A stretch of DNA of 64,000 nt from Paenibacillus sp. YYML68 (GTDB lineage: Bacteria > Bacillota > Bacilli > Paenibacillales > NBRC-103111), in contig NZ_BQYI01000001.1 in the NCBI RefSeq assembly GCF_027923405.1, positions 1,156,501 through 1,220,500 on the forward strand, in the 5' to 3' direction. The notes beneath the pieces were generated by a model. It was not told the DNA's origin, made no database searches, and worked only from the letters and a program-made list of their open reading frames with translations. Position 1 is the first letter of the stretch, and the number at the start of each line of letters is the position of its first letter. Below are positions 44,863 to 54,076 of the stretch, one piece after another. Position numbers and translations under genes: made by a program.

Positions 44863-45013
44863 TAGCAGCGAATGGAGAAGCTGGTCGCATCGTGATTAGA
44901 TGGTAGCAAGGCGCGGTGGCATGTGCAGATGCAGCCGTGTTGCTGTAAGGCATGCACATTCACATGTAGTGTATTAATTCTTACGCAGTAACCGTATACA
45001 AAGGAGGCTTACC

Positions 45014-48000
45014 ATGAACCGCATCAAACGAATGTTGCTGATCATGCTCGTTGGTATATTCGCGTTAAGCGCGATTCAGCTGCCGATGAGCACGGCGGTA
45101 CAGGCGGAGCAGAACGACTTGGTCGTTCTGCTCGAGGATGATTTCAATTCATACTCGGCAAGTCCGGTTGGCTCTACATGGACCAACGGCACGAATAATG
45201 GCAACTGGGTGCTCGAGACTCAAGGCTCCCAGATGCTGAAGCAGGCTGCAACAGGCACCACGTACGTGGCAGCACGCGGAGATCTATCTTGGACCGATTA
45301 TGAGGTATCGGCTAAGGCGACGATGACGGGCATACCGACTTCCAGCTCTGCTCGTGTCGGCGTTGCCGCGCGCTATACAGACAAGAACAACTATTACGGA
45401 CTGATTATTCGCCGTAGCCAGACGAAGGATGATGTGTTGCTGACCAGGCGTGTGAGCAACAGTGAGACGACTCTGCAGACGGTTATGATGACCGACGCGA
45501 TTGATACATCGAAGGTGTATGAGCTGCGTCTAGTCGTCAAGGGCACGTCTCTTGAGGGCTATGTCGATGGTCAATTAGTTGTGTCCGCAACGGACAGTGA
45601 GCTTACACAAGGCTCCATCGGTCTTTACGTGAATAACAACGCAGCAGGCTACGCAGGTCAGTCGGCGCTGTTCGACGATGTTATTGTTAAGGCTCCAGCT
45701 CCAATAACGGGTCCAACAGATCCAGGTCCGACAGATCCAGGTCCGACAGATCCAGGTCCAACAGATCCAGGTCCGACAGATCCAGGTCCGACAGATCCAG
45801 GTCCGACAGATCCAGGTCCAACAGATCCAGGTCCAACAGATCCAGGCCCGACAGATCCGGGCAACAACCCAGGAACTGGCCAGCCGGACGATCCACAGTA
45901 TCCGACAGATCGACTGGTTTCAGTATCCAGCAGCTCGCAGCTGTCTACTGCTATTACAGGTGCGAAGCCGGGAGATCTTATTGAATTGAGTGATGGCAAC
46001 TACACGTTCCCATCCATCTCGAAGCTTCACGGTACAGCGGAGAAGCCTATTCGGATCAAAGCGAAGAATAAGGGAATGGCTACCATAACGGGCAACACCT
46101 TGTACATCAAGGAATCGTCCCATCTCGTGCTGGACGGACTGACGTTCAAGAACACGGGCAGCTATTCGATTCGTATGACGAACAACAACTATGTTCGTTT
46201 GACCGGAATGACGTTCAACAATCCGCCGCACACCGGCTCCTCTACTTGGGTGATGATTGATGGACCGTTAAGCTCGCACAATCGGGTAGACCATAGTGTG
46301 TTCGAGAACAAGCAGGACACAGGGAAGTTCATCGTCATTGGCGGAGATAACCCAGGCTTCACAGGAATCTCCAAGTATGACCGGATTGACCATAACATCT
46401 TCCGCAACACGCTGCCAAGACAGGTGAACGAATCCGAGCCGATTCGTGTCGGTGAGAGCGGACTTTCGCTGTATGACTCGTTCACTCTCATTGAGCATAA
46501 CGTATTTGAGCGTGCGGATTCAGATCCGGAGATCATTTCGATTAAGAGTGGTAAAAATGTCATTCGCTACAATACGTTCAAGGAGTCTCTCGGTACGGTA
46601 TCGTTGCGTCATGGCAATGGAACACTCGTATACGGCAATCGCTTCCTTGGTAACATGAGAACAGGACTTGATGCAAGTAACAAGGTTCTCGGAACAGGCG
46701 GCGTTCGTGTATACGGCGACGATCACAAAATCTTCAACAACTACTTCGAAGGCTTGACTGGTACGACGTGGGATGCGCCGATTACGATTACGAATGGTGA
46801 CGCGGATTACAGCTCGTCGACGAACTTGACGAAGCACTTCCGCCCACGCAACATCGTCATTGCCCACAATACGCTGGTCAATAACGTGCATAACATTGAG
46901 CTTGGCTACACGAATAACAACAACTACACGAAGCCGCCTCAGCAGATTACGTTCGCTAACAACATTGTTGTCGGTAACGAAAATCCGCTGGTCGAGTTCA
47001 AGACAGATAGCAGCAGTCTGAAGTCTGGCTTCAGCTGGCAAGGCAACATCATGTTCCCTAAGGGAACGGCTACGATGGGCATTACGGCAACAGACGATCA
47101 GATCAAGGTCATCGATCCGCTTCTCGTGCAGTGGGAAGGCGAATACCGCCCAGCTGCGAACAGCCCGGCTTTGAATGCGGCAACAGGCTCTTATGATTTC
47201 GTGCATACTGAGGATAGCCAGCGTGCATCGGCTCTACATGTAGGCGCCCATGAGACACCGGCTCCTCAGAACGGCACACCTACGACACCGCCGCCAACGG
47301 AGACGCCGACCGATCCTCCAGCTGGAGCGATCGCTCAGAAGTATACCGTTGAATCGGTAGCCGCGAGCGGACATGACGGTAACTTCCCAGACAACGTGCT
47401 TGACGACAGTCTCACTACGCGTTGGTCTGCGCAGAGTGCTGTTGTAGACGGGATTCGCGAGCCACAGTGGCTGCTGCTGGATCTGGGCGCGTCGAAGACG
47501 ATCAGCTATATCGGCGCCGCGTTCCATAGCGGACATGTACGCAAGACGATCTTCAATCTCGAAGTATCGACGGATGCTCAGAACTGGACGCAGGTGTACT
47601 CAGGTGAGAGCAGTGGAACGACGCTGGAGATGGAAGCTTTTGATTTTGCAGATACGCAGGCTCGTTACGTACGACTTAACGGTCTCGGTAACTCGGTGAA
47701 TGCGTGGAACAGTGTGACCGTCGTTCACATCTATGGGCCTTCCTCTGATGGCTCGAATGTGTTGCTGCCTCTCATTCCGCCACCGCCAGAGGTGAAGGAG
47801 GATGTGCCGCCATATACGGTAGCAGGTATGTATAAGGCAGACGGCACACCATATCCGATGCATACGCCGAATCCGGTAACAGGCGCGACGCTGAACGTTC
47901 AGCAATACGGCGCAGTGCCGAATGACGGACTCGACGATGCACAGGCGATTCAAGCGGCGATCAACGCGGCGCAAGCTGGTGATGAAGTGTATGTGCCTAA

Positions 48001-50260
48001 CGGCGTCTATGACTTGATTACAACGCTGCCTACAGATGGTACATCGCACTTGAGCTTGAAGAACAATGTCAACCTTCGTGGAGAAAGTCAGGATGGAGCG
48101 GTGCTTCGCTCACACTTCGATAATACGTCCTCCAACACGAAGATTATGAGCGGCTACAACAAGCATGATATTGTGATCTCGAATATGACGTTGACTTCGA
48201 CGTTCAACGGTAACTACTCGACTGATCACACGGTGAACAATCCGGAGAGCGGCGGTCCGTTCTACGGCATCGTGCTCGAGGATAAGCTGGGTCAGCCTTC
48301 GTACAACGTTACGATCGATCAAGTGACGATTGAGAAGATCCAGAAGATGGGTGTGCGTATTAGTAAGAGCCGTGATACCGTCGTGAAAAACTCGAAGTTC
48401 CAGAACCTCACTGACGTCGGCGGCGGCGGTGCAGGTTATGCGGTCTCGATTCAAGGTATTGCGAAGACAGATCGACTTGGCTATGCCAACGATACGCGCC
48501 ATAACGTCGTAGAGAACAGCACATTCGTTGGTCCTTACATTCGTCATGGTATTATTTTGCAGTACTATGCGCATAACAATGAAATTCGGAACAACGTCTT
48601 CACGGGCATGAGATTGGATGCGATCGATCTTCATGGTGAAGATGAGTACCTGAACAAGATTGACAGCAACAACATTTCTGGCGTCTTGACAGGTGCGGGT
48701 ATTGCACTGGGTAACACGGGCGGTACGGCGCCAAGCAATCATGATGCAGCGGGTCCTTATAACCATATCGTGAACAATACGATTACGAACTCGCGTGAAG
48801 GTATCAAGGTTCACATGGGTTCGCCGGATACGCTGATTGAGAACAACACCATTACAGGAACGACGGAGCCATCGAGCTCCCGCGGTATTCTCATTCAGAA
48901 CGGTCCTCGTACCCTTATTCGCAATAACACGATTACAGGTAACACGGCGTCGGGCTTCTGGGGGATTTTGCTAGAGCGTGACCCGGGGGATACGAATGCG
49001 AATGCGGTAGGTGCAGGCGATCCGGTTGATGTTCGAATCGAGAACAACACCATTACTGGTAACACGAACGGCTTGAAGCTTGATGCCGGAACTGGAACTG
49101 TGATGCAAGGTAATGTGATTAAAGACAACTTGGAAGTCGACGTTCAGGGAGAGGTGCAGCAGCCTGGCAATGGCGGTGGCAACGGTGGCGGCGGTGAAGT
49201 ACCTCCTCCTGTCGAAGTGCCGGAGGAGACGATTCTCCCATCCGATGACGCCAAGATCGATATCGAGAAGCCGGGTACGAACTATGGTGTTGAGGATGTT
49301 GAGAAGACAACTGCAGGTGCTTCCGACCGCAATTGGTTCAAATATTTCAATGTGAAGCGTTCCGCAGACGGTCTGAAGGGACGTATGGCGTATCTCAAGT
49401 TCCCTGTTGCTGGTCTTGACAACGCGCAGTCTGCTGTACTAGAGCTGCACGGCAAGATTGGCAGCAGCACAACGTCGGTTAAGTTCGATGTGTATGGCCT
49501 GCAGTCTGACGACTGGAACGAGTCGACACTGACATGGAACAATGCGACGAACCGTGCGGATAGTATTGCTGATGTAGTAGGAGTAGGTACGACAGCGGTA
49601 TGGCTCGGAACGTTTACGATCGACAGTGCAGACGTGATGAAGTATAGTGTCGATGTGACTGATTTCGTCCGTGCGCAAGCAGACGGTCAAGCGACATTCC
49701 TGATTGCAGATACGCTCGGACAAAACGGCAACGTGACGATCTACTCGAAGGAAGAGACGAATGTAGACCGAGTTCCTACGCTCAAGGTTGTCCGTGCGAC
49801 GACAGGCGGCGAGCAGCCGCAAGAGCCAGGCGAGCCGGGTGACCCAGGCGATCCAGGCAATCCACAAGAGCCTGAACAGCCGCAAGAGCCAGAAGAGCCA
49901 CAGCCGGACCTGCAGTTCGCCTTCCAGGTGTCGGATGTGACAGCGACGAACATGTCCGGTCAACCTGTGACTGCACTGACAGGTGGCGGCTTCCTCAACG
50001 TATCGGCGAAGCTGAAGAATGTGACACAGACCGAGTCTCATGCAGCGTTCATCATCGCGCTGTACGGACCGGATCAAGCGGTGAAGCGTATCGCATATGT
50101 GGAGCAGCAGGTGGCAGGTCAAGCGACGATTACAGTCGGAGCAGGCTTCGACTTGCCGGAGGCAGCAGGTGCTGGCTATACGGTGAAGGCGTTCGTGTGG
50201 GATAGTATGAACGGCATGCAGCCATTAGCGATGCCAGTCGCGCTGTTTGACTCGAATTAA
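45014..50260 (+). CDS. Giant multi-domain PL6 lyase with second beta-helix enzyme domain
   Basis: 1748 residues; AAAGGAGG before the ATG. Signal peptide 1-31; LamG-like domain (37-228) and PL6 domain (about 300-755, Lys511 in ISIKSGKN, Arg532 in SLRHGNG) closely copy the preceding gene. A GPTDP linker separates them (233-282). Then discoidin (774-905), a second right-handed beta-helix (955-1375) opening with the pectate-lyase-3 motif NVQQYGAVPNDGLDDAQAIQ and carrying LDAIDLHGEDEYLN, a DNRLRE/CBM96-like module (1405-1594) and a C-terminal domain (1628-1748). The second helix may be a lyase (PL31-like) or an epimerase; not determinable here. Own leader and terminator. Confidence 0.85.
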   Translation: MNRIKRMLLIMLVGIFALSAIQLPMSTAVQAEQNDLVVLLEDDFNSYSASPVGSTWTNGTNNGNWVLETQGSQMLKQAATGTTYVAARGDLSWTDYEVSAKATMTGIPTSSSARVGVAARYTDKNNYYGLIIRRSQTKDDVLLTRRVSNSETTLQTVMMTDAIDTSKVYELRLVVKGTSLEGYVDGQLVVSATDSELTQGSIGLYVNNNAAGYAGQSALFDDVIVKAPAPITGPTDPGPTDPGPTDPGPTDPGPTDPGPTDPGPTDPGPTDPGPTDPGPTDPGNNPGTGQPDDPQYPTDRLVSVSSSSQLSTAITGAKPGDLIELSDGNYTFPSISKLHGTAEKPIRIKAKNKGMATITGNTLYIKESSHLVLDGLTFKNTGSYSIRMTNNNYVRLTGMTFNNPPHTGSSTWVMIDGPLSSHNRVDHSVFENKQDTGKFIVIGGDNPGFTGISKYDRIDHNIFRNTLPRQVNESEPIRVGESGLSLYDSFTLIEHNVFERADSDPEIISIKSGKNVIRYNTFKESLGTVSLRHGNGTLVYGNRFLGNMRTGLDASNKVLGTGGVRVYGDDHKIFNNYFEGLTGTTWDAPITITNGDADYSSSTNLTKHFRPRNIVIAHNTLVNNVHNIELGYTNNNNYTKPPQQITFANNIVVGNENPLVEFKTDSSSLKSGFSWQGNIMFPKGTATMGITATDDQIKVIDPLLVQWEGEYRPAANSPALNAATGSYDFVHTEDSQRASALHVGAHETPAPQNGTPTTPPPTETPTDPPAGAIAQKYTVESVAASGHDGNFPDNVLDDSLTTRWSAQSAVVDGIREPQWLLLDLGASKTISYIGAAFHSGHVRKTIFNLEVSTDAQNWTQVYSGESSGTTLEMEAFDFADTQARYVRLNGLGNSVNAWNSVTVVHIYGPSSDGSNVLLPLIPPPPEVKEDVPPYTVAGMYKADGTPYPMHTPNPVTGATLNVQQYGAVPNDGLDDAQAIQAAINAAQAGDEVYVPNGVYDLITTLPTDGTSHLSLKNNVNLRGESQDGAVLRSHFDNTSSNTKIMSGYNKHDIVISNMTLTSTFNGNYSTDHTVNNPESGGPFYGIVLEDKLGQPSYNVTIDQVTIEKIQKMGVRISKSRDTVVKNSKFQNLTDVGGGGAGYAVSIQGIAKTDRLGYANDTRHNVVENSTFVGPYIRHGIILQYYAHNNEIRNNVFTGMRLDAIDLHGEDEYLNKIDSNNISGVLTGAGIALGNTGGTAPSNHDAAGPYNHIVNNTITNSREGIKVHMGSPDTLIENNTITGTTEPSSSRGILIQNGPRTLIRNNTITGNTASGFWGILLERDPGDTNANAVGAGDPVDVRIENNTITGNTNGLKLDAGTGTVMQGNVIKDNLEVDVQGEVQQPGNGGGNGGGGEVPPPVEVPEETILPSDDAKIDIEKPGTNYGVEDVEKTTAGASDRNWFKYFNVKRSADGLKGRMAYLKFPVAGLDNAQSAVLELHGKIGSSTTSVKFDVYGLQSDDWNESTLTWNNATNRADSIADVVGVGTTAVWLGTFTIDSADVMKYSVDVTDFVRAQADGQATFLIADTLGQNGNVTIYSKEETNVDRVPTLKVVRATTGGEQPQEPGEPGDPGDPGNPQEPEQPQEPEEPQPDLQFAFQVSDVTATNMSGQPVTALTGGGFLNVSAKLKNVTQTESHAAFIIALYGPDQAVKRIAYVEQQVAGQATITVGAGFDLPEAAGAGYTVKAFVWDSMNGMQPLAMPVALFDSN
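45710..45859 (+). repeat. Ten 15-bp tandem repeats (GPTDP) in the PL6 linker
   Basis: Ten in-frame copies of GGTCCRACAGATCCA-type units, absent from the paralogous gene, which has a short DPNPNDPGPVG linker instead. The expansion occurred after duplication. Confidence 0.95.
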
Positions 50261-50300
50261 GTAGACGAATGCGCCGCTAACGCGGCAGCTTCAGCAACTC

Positions 50301-50329
50301 GAAGTGCCGGGGATATTCCTCGGCACTTC
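50301..50329 (+). terminator. Terminator of the lyase locus
   Basis: GAAGTGCCG / CGGCACTTC stem (plus inner pairs) 40 bases past the stop of the giant lyase gene. A TATAAT at 50337-50342 follows at once and could be the -10 of manA. Confidence 0.75.
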
Positions 50330-50374
50330 AGGCTGTTATAATACACGGATAGATAGAAGATGGAGGATGAAACG

Positions 50375-51496
50375 ATGTCTACTGTAAACAACATGGAAGC
50401 TTTGAGCGGTCAGCCGCTCAAGCTCAAGAGCAATCGGGTATGGAGAACGTATACGGGTGGCAAGCTGATCGAGAGCTGGCAGCACAAGCCCGAGCCGGTC
50501 GATTCGGAGTTTCCCGAGGAGTGGGTGGCATCTACCGTTAAGGCCAAGAATGCAGGTCGAGAGCACATCCATGAGGGCTGGAGCCAGGTGGACTTGATAG
50601 GCAGCGACGAAGTGATTACGCTGAAGAGCTTGGTCGATTCCAACCCTGCAGCGTACTTGGGCGCCGCGCACACTGCCCATTACAACGAGCAGATGGCCGT
50701 TCTGGTGAAGGTGCTCGATTCGAGCGAGCGTCTCACGATTCAGGTGCACCCGAGTCCGCAGGATGCCAGAGAGAAGTTCCAGTCCGAATTCGGCAAGACC
50801 GAGGCGTGGTACATCCTAGGCGGACGTGAGATCAACGGTGAGCAGCCATGCCTGTACATGGGCTTCAAGCCGGGCATTACGAAGGAGATCTGGAAGGACA
50901 TATTCGACAGACAAGCGATTGACGAGATGCTCGATGCGCTCCATCGCATACCGATTAACAAGGGCGATGTGTACCTCGTCGAAGGCGGCGTGCCGCACGC
51001 GATCGGCGCAGGCTGCTTCCTCATTGAGATTCAGGAGCCGACCGATCTGACGCTGCGCGTCGAGCGAACGACGCCTCGTGGTATCAAGGTTCCCGATGAG
51101 GCGTGCCATCAGAACATCGGCTTCGAGGGGATGCTCGACTGCTTCACGTACGAAGCAAGAGGGCTGGAGGAGACGCTTGACCGATTTAAGAAAAAGAAGC
51201 GCACCGTCGTCTCCACCTCGGAGAGCAGCGAATATGAGCTGATCGGCGTCGAGGACACGGATCGTTTCCTAATGAATGTGCTGGAGGTATCTGGATCTCA
51301 CAAGAAGACGCAAGAGGATGGCTTCCATATTGCCATCGTCGTGCAAGGGTCCGGGGAGCTGCGCTGGGATGATCAGAGCATTCAGGTGCAGCAGGGCGAT
51401 CAATTGTTCCTGCCAGCCGGAGTGAAGGAGATGACCTGGGTCCGTCAAGGAGAGGAAGAGCTGCAGGTGGTGCTCTGCTACCCGCCGCGGACGTAG
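50375..51496 (+). CDS. manA: Class I mannose-6-phosphate isomerase
   Basis: 373 residues; ATG at 50375 with GGAGG eight bases upstream. Cupin metal-site motifs: IQVHPSPQDARE, GKTEAWYIL and GGVPHAIGAG; catalytic Arg region LRVERTT. The C-terminal second cupin contains VVQGSGELRW and GDQLFLPAG. It interconverts mannose-6-P and fructose-6-P. Next to the lyase locus but with its own promoter region and terminator, so a link to mannuronate metabolism is not shown. Confidence 0.9.
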   Translation: MSTVNNMEALSGQPLKLKSNRVWRTYTGGKLIESWQHKPEPVDSEFPEEWVASTVKAKNAGREHIHEGWSQVDLIGSDEVITLKSLVDSNPAAYLGAAHTAHYNEQMAVLVKVLDSSERLTIQVHPSPQDAREKFQSEFGKTEAWYILGGREINGEQPCLYMGFKPGITKEIWKDIFDRQAIDEMLDALHRIPINKGDVYLVEGGVPHAIGAGCFLIEIQEPTDLTLRVERTTPRGIKVPDEACHQNIGFEGMLDCFTYEARGLEETLDRFKKKKRTVVSTSESSEYELIGVEDTDRFLMNVLEVSGSHKKTQEDGFHIAIVVQGSGELRWDDQSIQVQQGDQLFLPAGVKEMTWVRQGEEELQVVLCYPPRT

Positions 51497-51521
51497 CCGT
51501 GTGAATAATGATAATGGAGAG

Positions 51522-51547
51522 GGCAGCGGATTCCGCTGTCTTTTCTC
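51522..51547 (+). terminator. Terminator of manA
   Basis: GGCAGCGG-ATT-CCGCTGTC followed by TTTTCTC, 25 bases past the stop. Confidence 0.75.
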
Positions 51548-51631
51548 ATCGTAAAAAGCTACTTGCGGTCAAGGACTATGCGTTGATACACTATATAAAT
51601 CGACATTAACATAAAGCAGGTGCTGACGAAC

Positions 51632-52603
51632 ATGCCAGTCAAGAAGATGACAGCCGCTCAGCTGAAGCGCAAGCTGAAGGAGCGCACCAAGGACGAGCTG
51701 CTGGAGCTGCTGCTCGAAGCGGTCACAGACCATAAGCAGCTGCACAGCTATCTTGCAGTGAAGCTGCAGGGCGAGGATTATGCGTTGGAGCTGCTCGAGA
51801 GCTGCAAGGAAGAGATTCGCAAGCAATTTTATCCAAGCCGGGGGATGCCGAAGCTGAAGGTGGACAAGGTCGAGCAGACGCTGTCGGAGATGAGAGCGGC
51901 GGGAGCAGGCACAGCGTGGCCATTCGAGCTGCTCGTCTACTTCTGCGAGACCGCGGCGCAGTTCATTGAGGATTATGCCGATATATTCGAGAATATGGGC
52001 GATCTGCTGACGGATTCCTTCGAGACGGTTATCCAGGAGCTGAACAAGGACGAGAGCGCCGAGCGCTACGAGGCGTATAAGGATCGGCTTAAGGTCATCA
52101 TGATGAGGGACAATCTGTTCTGCTGGGGCATTCACGATTCGCTCATCGGGTCCTACTTCGAGCTGAAGTGGCTCGGGGAAGACGAGAAGACGGAGGTGCT
52201 GAAGAAGACGAAGCTCAGCTCGGATTGGGCGAATGAGTGGGATGATCTCGATGACGACGACGACGAGGAAGACGACGAGGATGGCGAGGTAGACGACGAT
52301 GATATCGAGCTGTGGATGACGCGTCAGATCGATACGCTCGTAGAGAAGATGGGAATGCCGAAGGAAGCGACATCGCCACAGGAATCGATGAAGAGCACCG
52401 TTGTATCTTACGAGGCGATGAGACGTTGGCTGAGCATTCCAGCTGAAGTGAGGCAGAAGCTGCTGCATAGCGTCTGGTGCTCGGCCTGCAGCAAGGGGAC
52501 AAGCTTGAGCGATTACTCCGTATCGCAGGACAAGCACGGGATTGTGCTGAACGGACACTGCGCCGTGTGCGGGGGCAAGGCAGTTCAGTTGATTGAGGTG
52601 TAG
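51632..52603 (+). CDS. DUF6155-like protein with acidic linker and zinc ribbon
   Basis: 323 residues from the ATG at 51632; a GTG 12 bases upstream is possible. The N-terminal helical domain (about 1-170: KKMTAAQLKRKLKERTKDEL, LQGEDYALELLESCKEEIR) resembles DUF6155 proteins of Bacillales by recall. A highly acidic segment (about 208-232) follows, then a C-terminal domain ending in two CxxC pairs (CSACS and CAVCG) that would bind zinc. No signal peptide. Probably a cytoplasmic nucleic-acid- or protein-binding factor of unknown role. Confidence 0.55.
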   Translation: MPVKKMTAAQLKRKLKERTKDELLELLLEAVTDHKQLHSYLAVKLQGEDYALELLESCKEEIRKQFYPSRGMPKLKVDKVEQTLSEMRAAGAGTAWPFELLVYFCETAAQFIEDYADIFENMGDLLTDSFETVIQELNKDESAERYEAYKDRLKVIMMRDNLFCWGIHDSLIGSYFELKWLGEDEKTEVLKKTKLSSDWANEWDDLDDDDDEEDDEDGEVDDDDIELWMTRQIDTLVEKMGMPKEATSPQESMKSTVVSYEAMRRWLSIPAEVRQKLLHSVWCSACSKGTSLSDYSVSQDKHGIVLNGHCAVCGGKAVQLIEV

Positions 52604-52688
52604 CTCCCACCACTGAATGTTAGGGCGTTGTGCAGCTAACGCGGCTATGTTGCACAATGCCCTTCACATGGAGTGGTGGGAGTCTTTT
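52604..52688. terminator. Long two-stem terminator at the boundary of the AT-rich cassette
   Basis: Outer arms CTCCCACCACT / AGTGGTGGGAG, inner arms GGGCGTTGTGCA / TGCACAATGCCC (one mismatch), then TCTTTTG. Directly abuts the stop of the DUF6155-like gene and precedes the AT-rich ABC cassette on the other strand. Confidence 0.8.
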
Positions 52689-52705
52689 GACGGAGCTAAA
52701 TAGTA

Positions 52706-53347
52706 TCATGACAGTTCTGAAATCGTCCCTGCATTAACTTTATATACCTGTTGACATAGCGTTTCAATATCTATCTTATGATGAGAACTTATCAAAATGG
52801 TGGCACCTCTCTGATTTTCCTCTCTAATAATGTTATACATCTGTTCCACCGAATCCTCATCTAACCCGTTCATTGGCTCATCAAGCAAGATAAGTTCTGG
52901 CTGCTCCATAATCGCTTGAGCGATCGCGAGTTTTTGTTTCATGCCCAGCGAGTACGTTTTTACGGGCTTACGATCCTCAGGATCCAGGCCTACCCGCTTG
53001 ATCGTGTTCCCGATTTGCTCTGAGTTAATCTTCCGCTTAATATCTGCTAGAAACTTTAGATTGTCAAAGCCTGAATATTGCTCTAAAAAACCAGGCTTCT
53101 CTAGAATGAAACTAGTATTACTAGCAAATGAAGCCTTCTTGTGCAGCGTTTCTCCGTGTACAATGATCTCTCCGATAGTGGGCTTTACTAACCCTGAAAT
53201 CAGTCGAAATAAGATGGATTTTCCTGAACCATTGTGTCCAACGATTCCGACTACCTTCCCGTAGTCTATTGTTAAATTAATATCACTAAGAATTTTTCTG
53301 TTCTTTATCGTCTTTGTAACTTTATTAAGTTGAACTGCTGGTACCAT
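52706..53347 (-). CDS. ABC transporter ATP-binding protein (BcrA/YydI type)
   Basis: 213 residues; the ATG at 53347 has GAGGGAG seven bases upstream. Walker A GHNGSGKS, degenerate signature YSLGMKQKLAIAQAI, Walker B LILLDEPMNGLD and switch His in ISSHHK. Short single-domain ATPase of the antibiotic- and lantibiotic-resistance class that pairs with ABC-2 membrane proteins. Last gene of the AT-rich cassette, 28 bases after the preceding permease. Confidence 0.9.
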   Translation of the reverse strand: MVPAVQLNKVTKTIKNRKILSDINLTIDYGKVVGIVGHNGSGKSILFRLISGLVKPTIGEIIVHGETLHKKASFASNTSFILEKPGFLEQYSGFDNLKFLADIKRKINSEQIGNTIKRVGLDPEDRKPVKTYSLGMKQKLAIAQAIMEQPELILLDEPMNGLDEDSVEQMYNIIREENQRGATILISSHHKIDIETLCQQVYKVNAGTISELS

Positions 53348-53375
53348 CCTTGTACTCCCTCTCTTCATATTTTTG

Positions 53376-54071
53376 TTAGTAATCCACACGATTGGCTCTA
53401 TACACTATCCAGAATCCAATAAACGCAATGACAATAAACTCAGCCATGAGTATCTGAGGGTGCATCGATGAAACATGATCGATCATACTATAATAGAGTG
53501 GTAGGTAGGGATGATCTAGCCGTACCCCCATATAAAATAACGAAACTATTGTAATATTAGCGATCTCCACATAGTAAAGCTCCTTAATAAGCAGCCAAAT
53601 ACATGCATGCACATACAAATTTAAGGTAAGACTTATGAAAATCTTTATCCAATAAATATCCGCATGGAAAGGGGCTCCTGAGTAACTGCTCATGATTAGG
53701 ATTGAGCATAAATAGCAGAATATATAATAAAGAGTAAATATGAACCCTATCATCATTTTTAGTATCCAGTACCATCTCGCTGAACCGAATCGAATCAACT
53801 GGTATAACTCAAAGGTGTGTACTTGTCGCTTCCATACGAGTTGAAGAAGCACAATATAACCAATGCACATGATGATCCAATATATCCAGTTTATATATTC
53901 ATTCGATACAGAACCAAATAGGTTTCTTAGAATAATCTCGGCTGATGCATATGATGTGACATAACCATTGGAGGCGTAAAGAATAGTAGCTATTCCAGAT
54001 AAGATTATGGAACCTGCTGCTACATTAAATAAGTCTCTGCTCAGAAGACGCAATTCTGAAGCAATCTGCAC
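53376..54071 (-). CDS. ABC-2-type membrane protein (third of three)
   Basis: 231 residues from a GTG at 54071 with AAGGAGG ten bases upstream; an in-frame TTG at 54095 overlaps the previous gene and lacks spacing. Six hydrophobic segments (FNVAAGSIILSGIATILYA, YWIIMCIGYIVLLQLVW, MMIGFIFTLYYIFCYLC and others). AT-rich codon use like its neighbours. Divergent ABC-2 permease, assigned mainly by context with the ATPase. Confidence 0.7.
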   Translation of the reverse strand: MQIASELRLLSRDLFNVAAGSIILSGIATILYASNGYVTSYASAEIILRNLFGSVSNEYINWIYWIIMCIGYIVLLQLVWKRQVHTFELYQLIRFGSARWYWILKMMIGFIFTLYYIFCYLCSILIMSSYSGAPFHADIYWIKIFISLTLNLYVHACIWLLIKELYYVEIANITIVSLFYMGVRLDHPYLPLYYSMIDHVSSMHPQILMAEFIVIAFIGFWIVYRANRVDY

Positions 54072-54076
54072 GTTCT

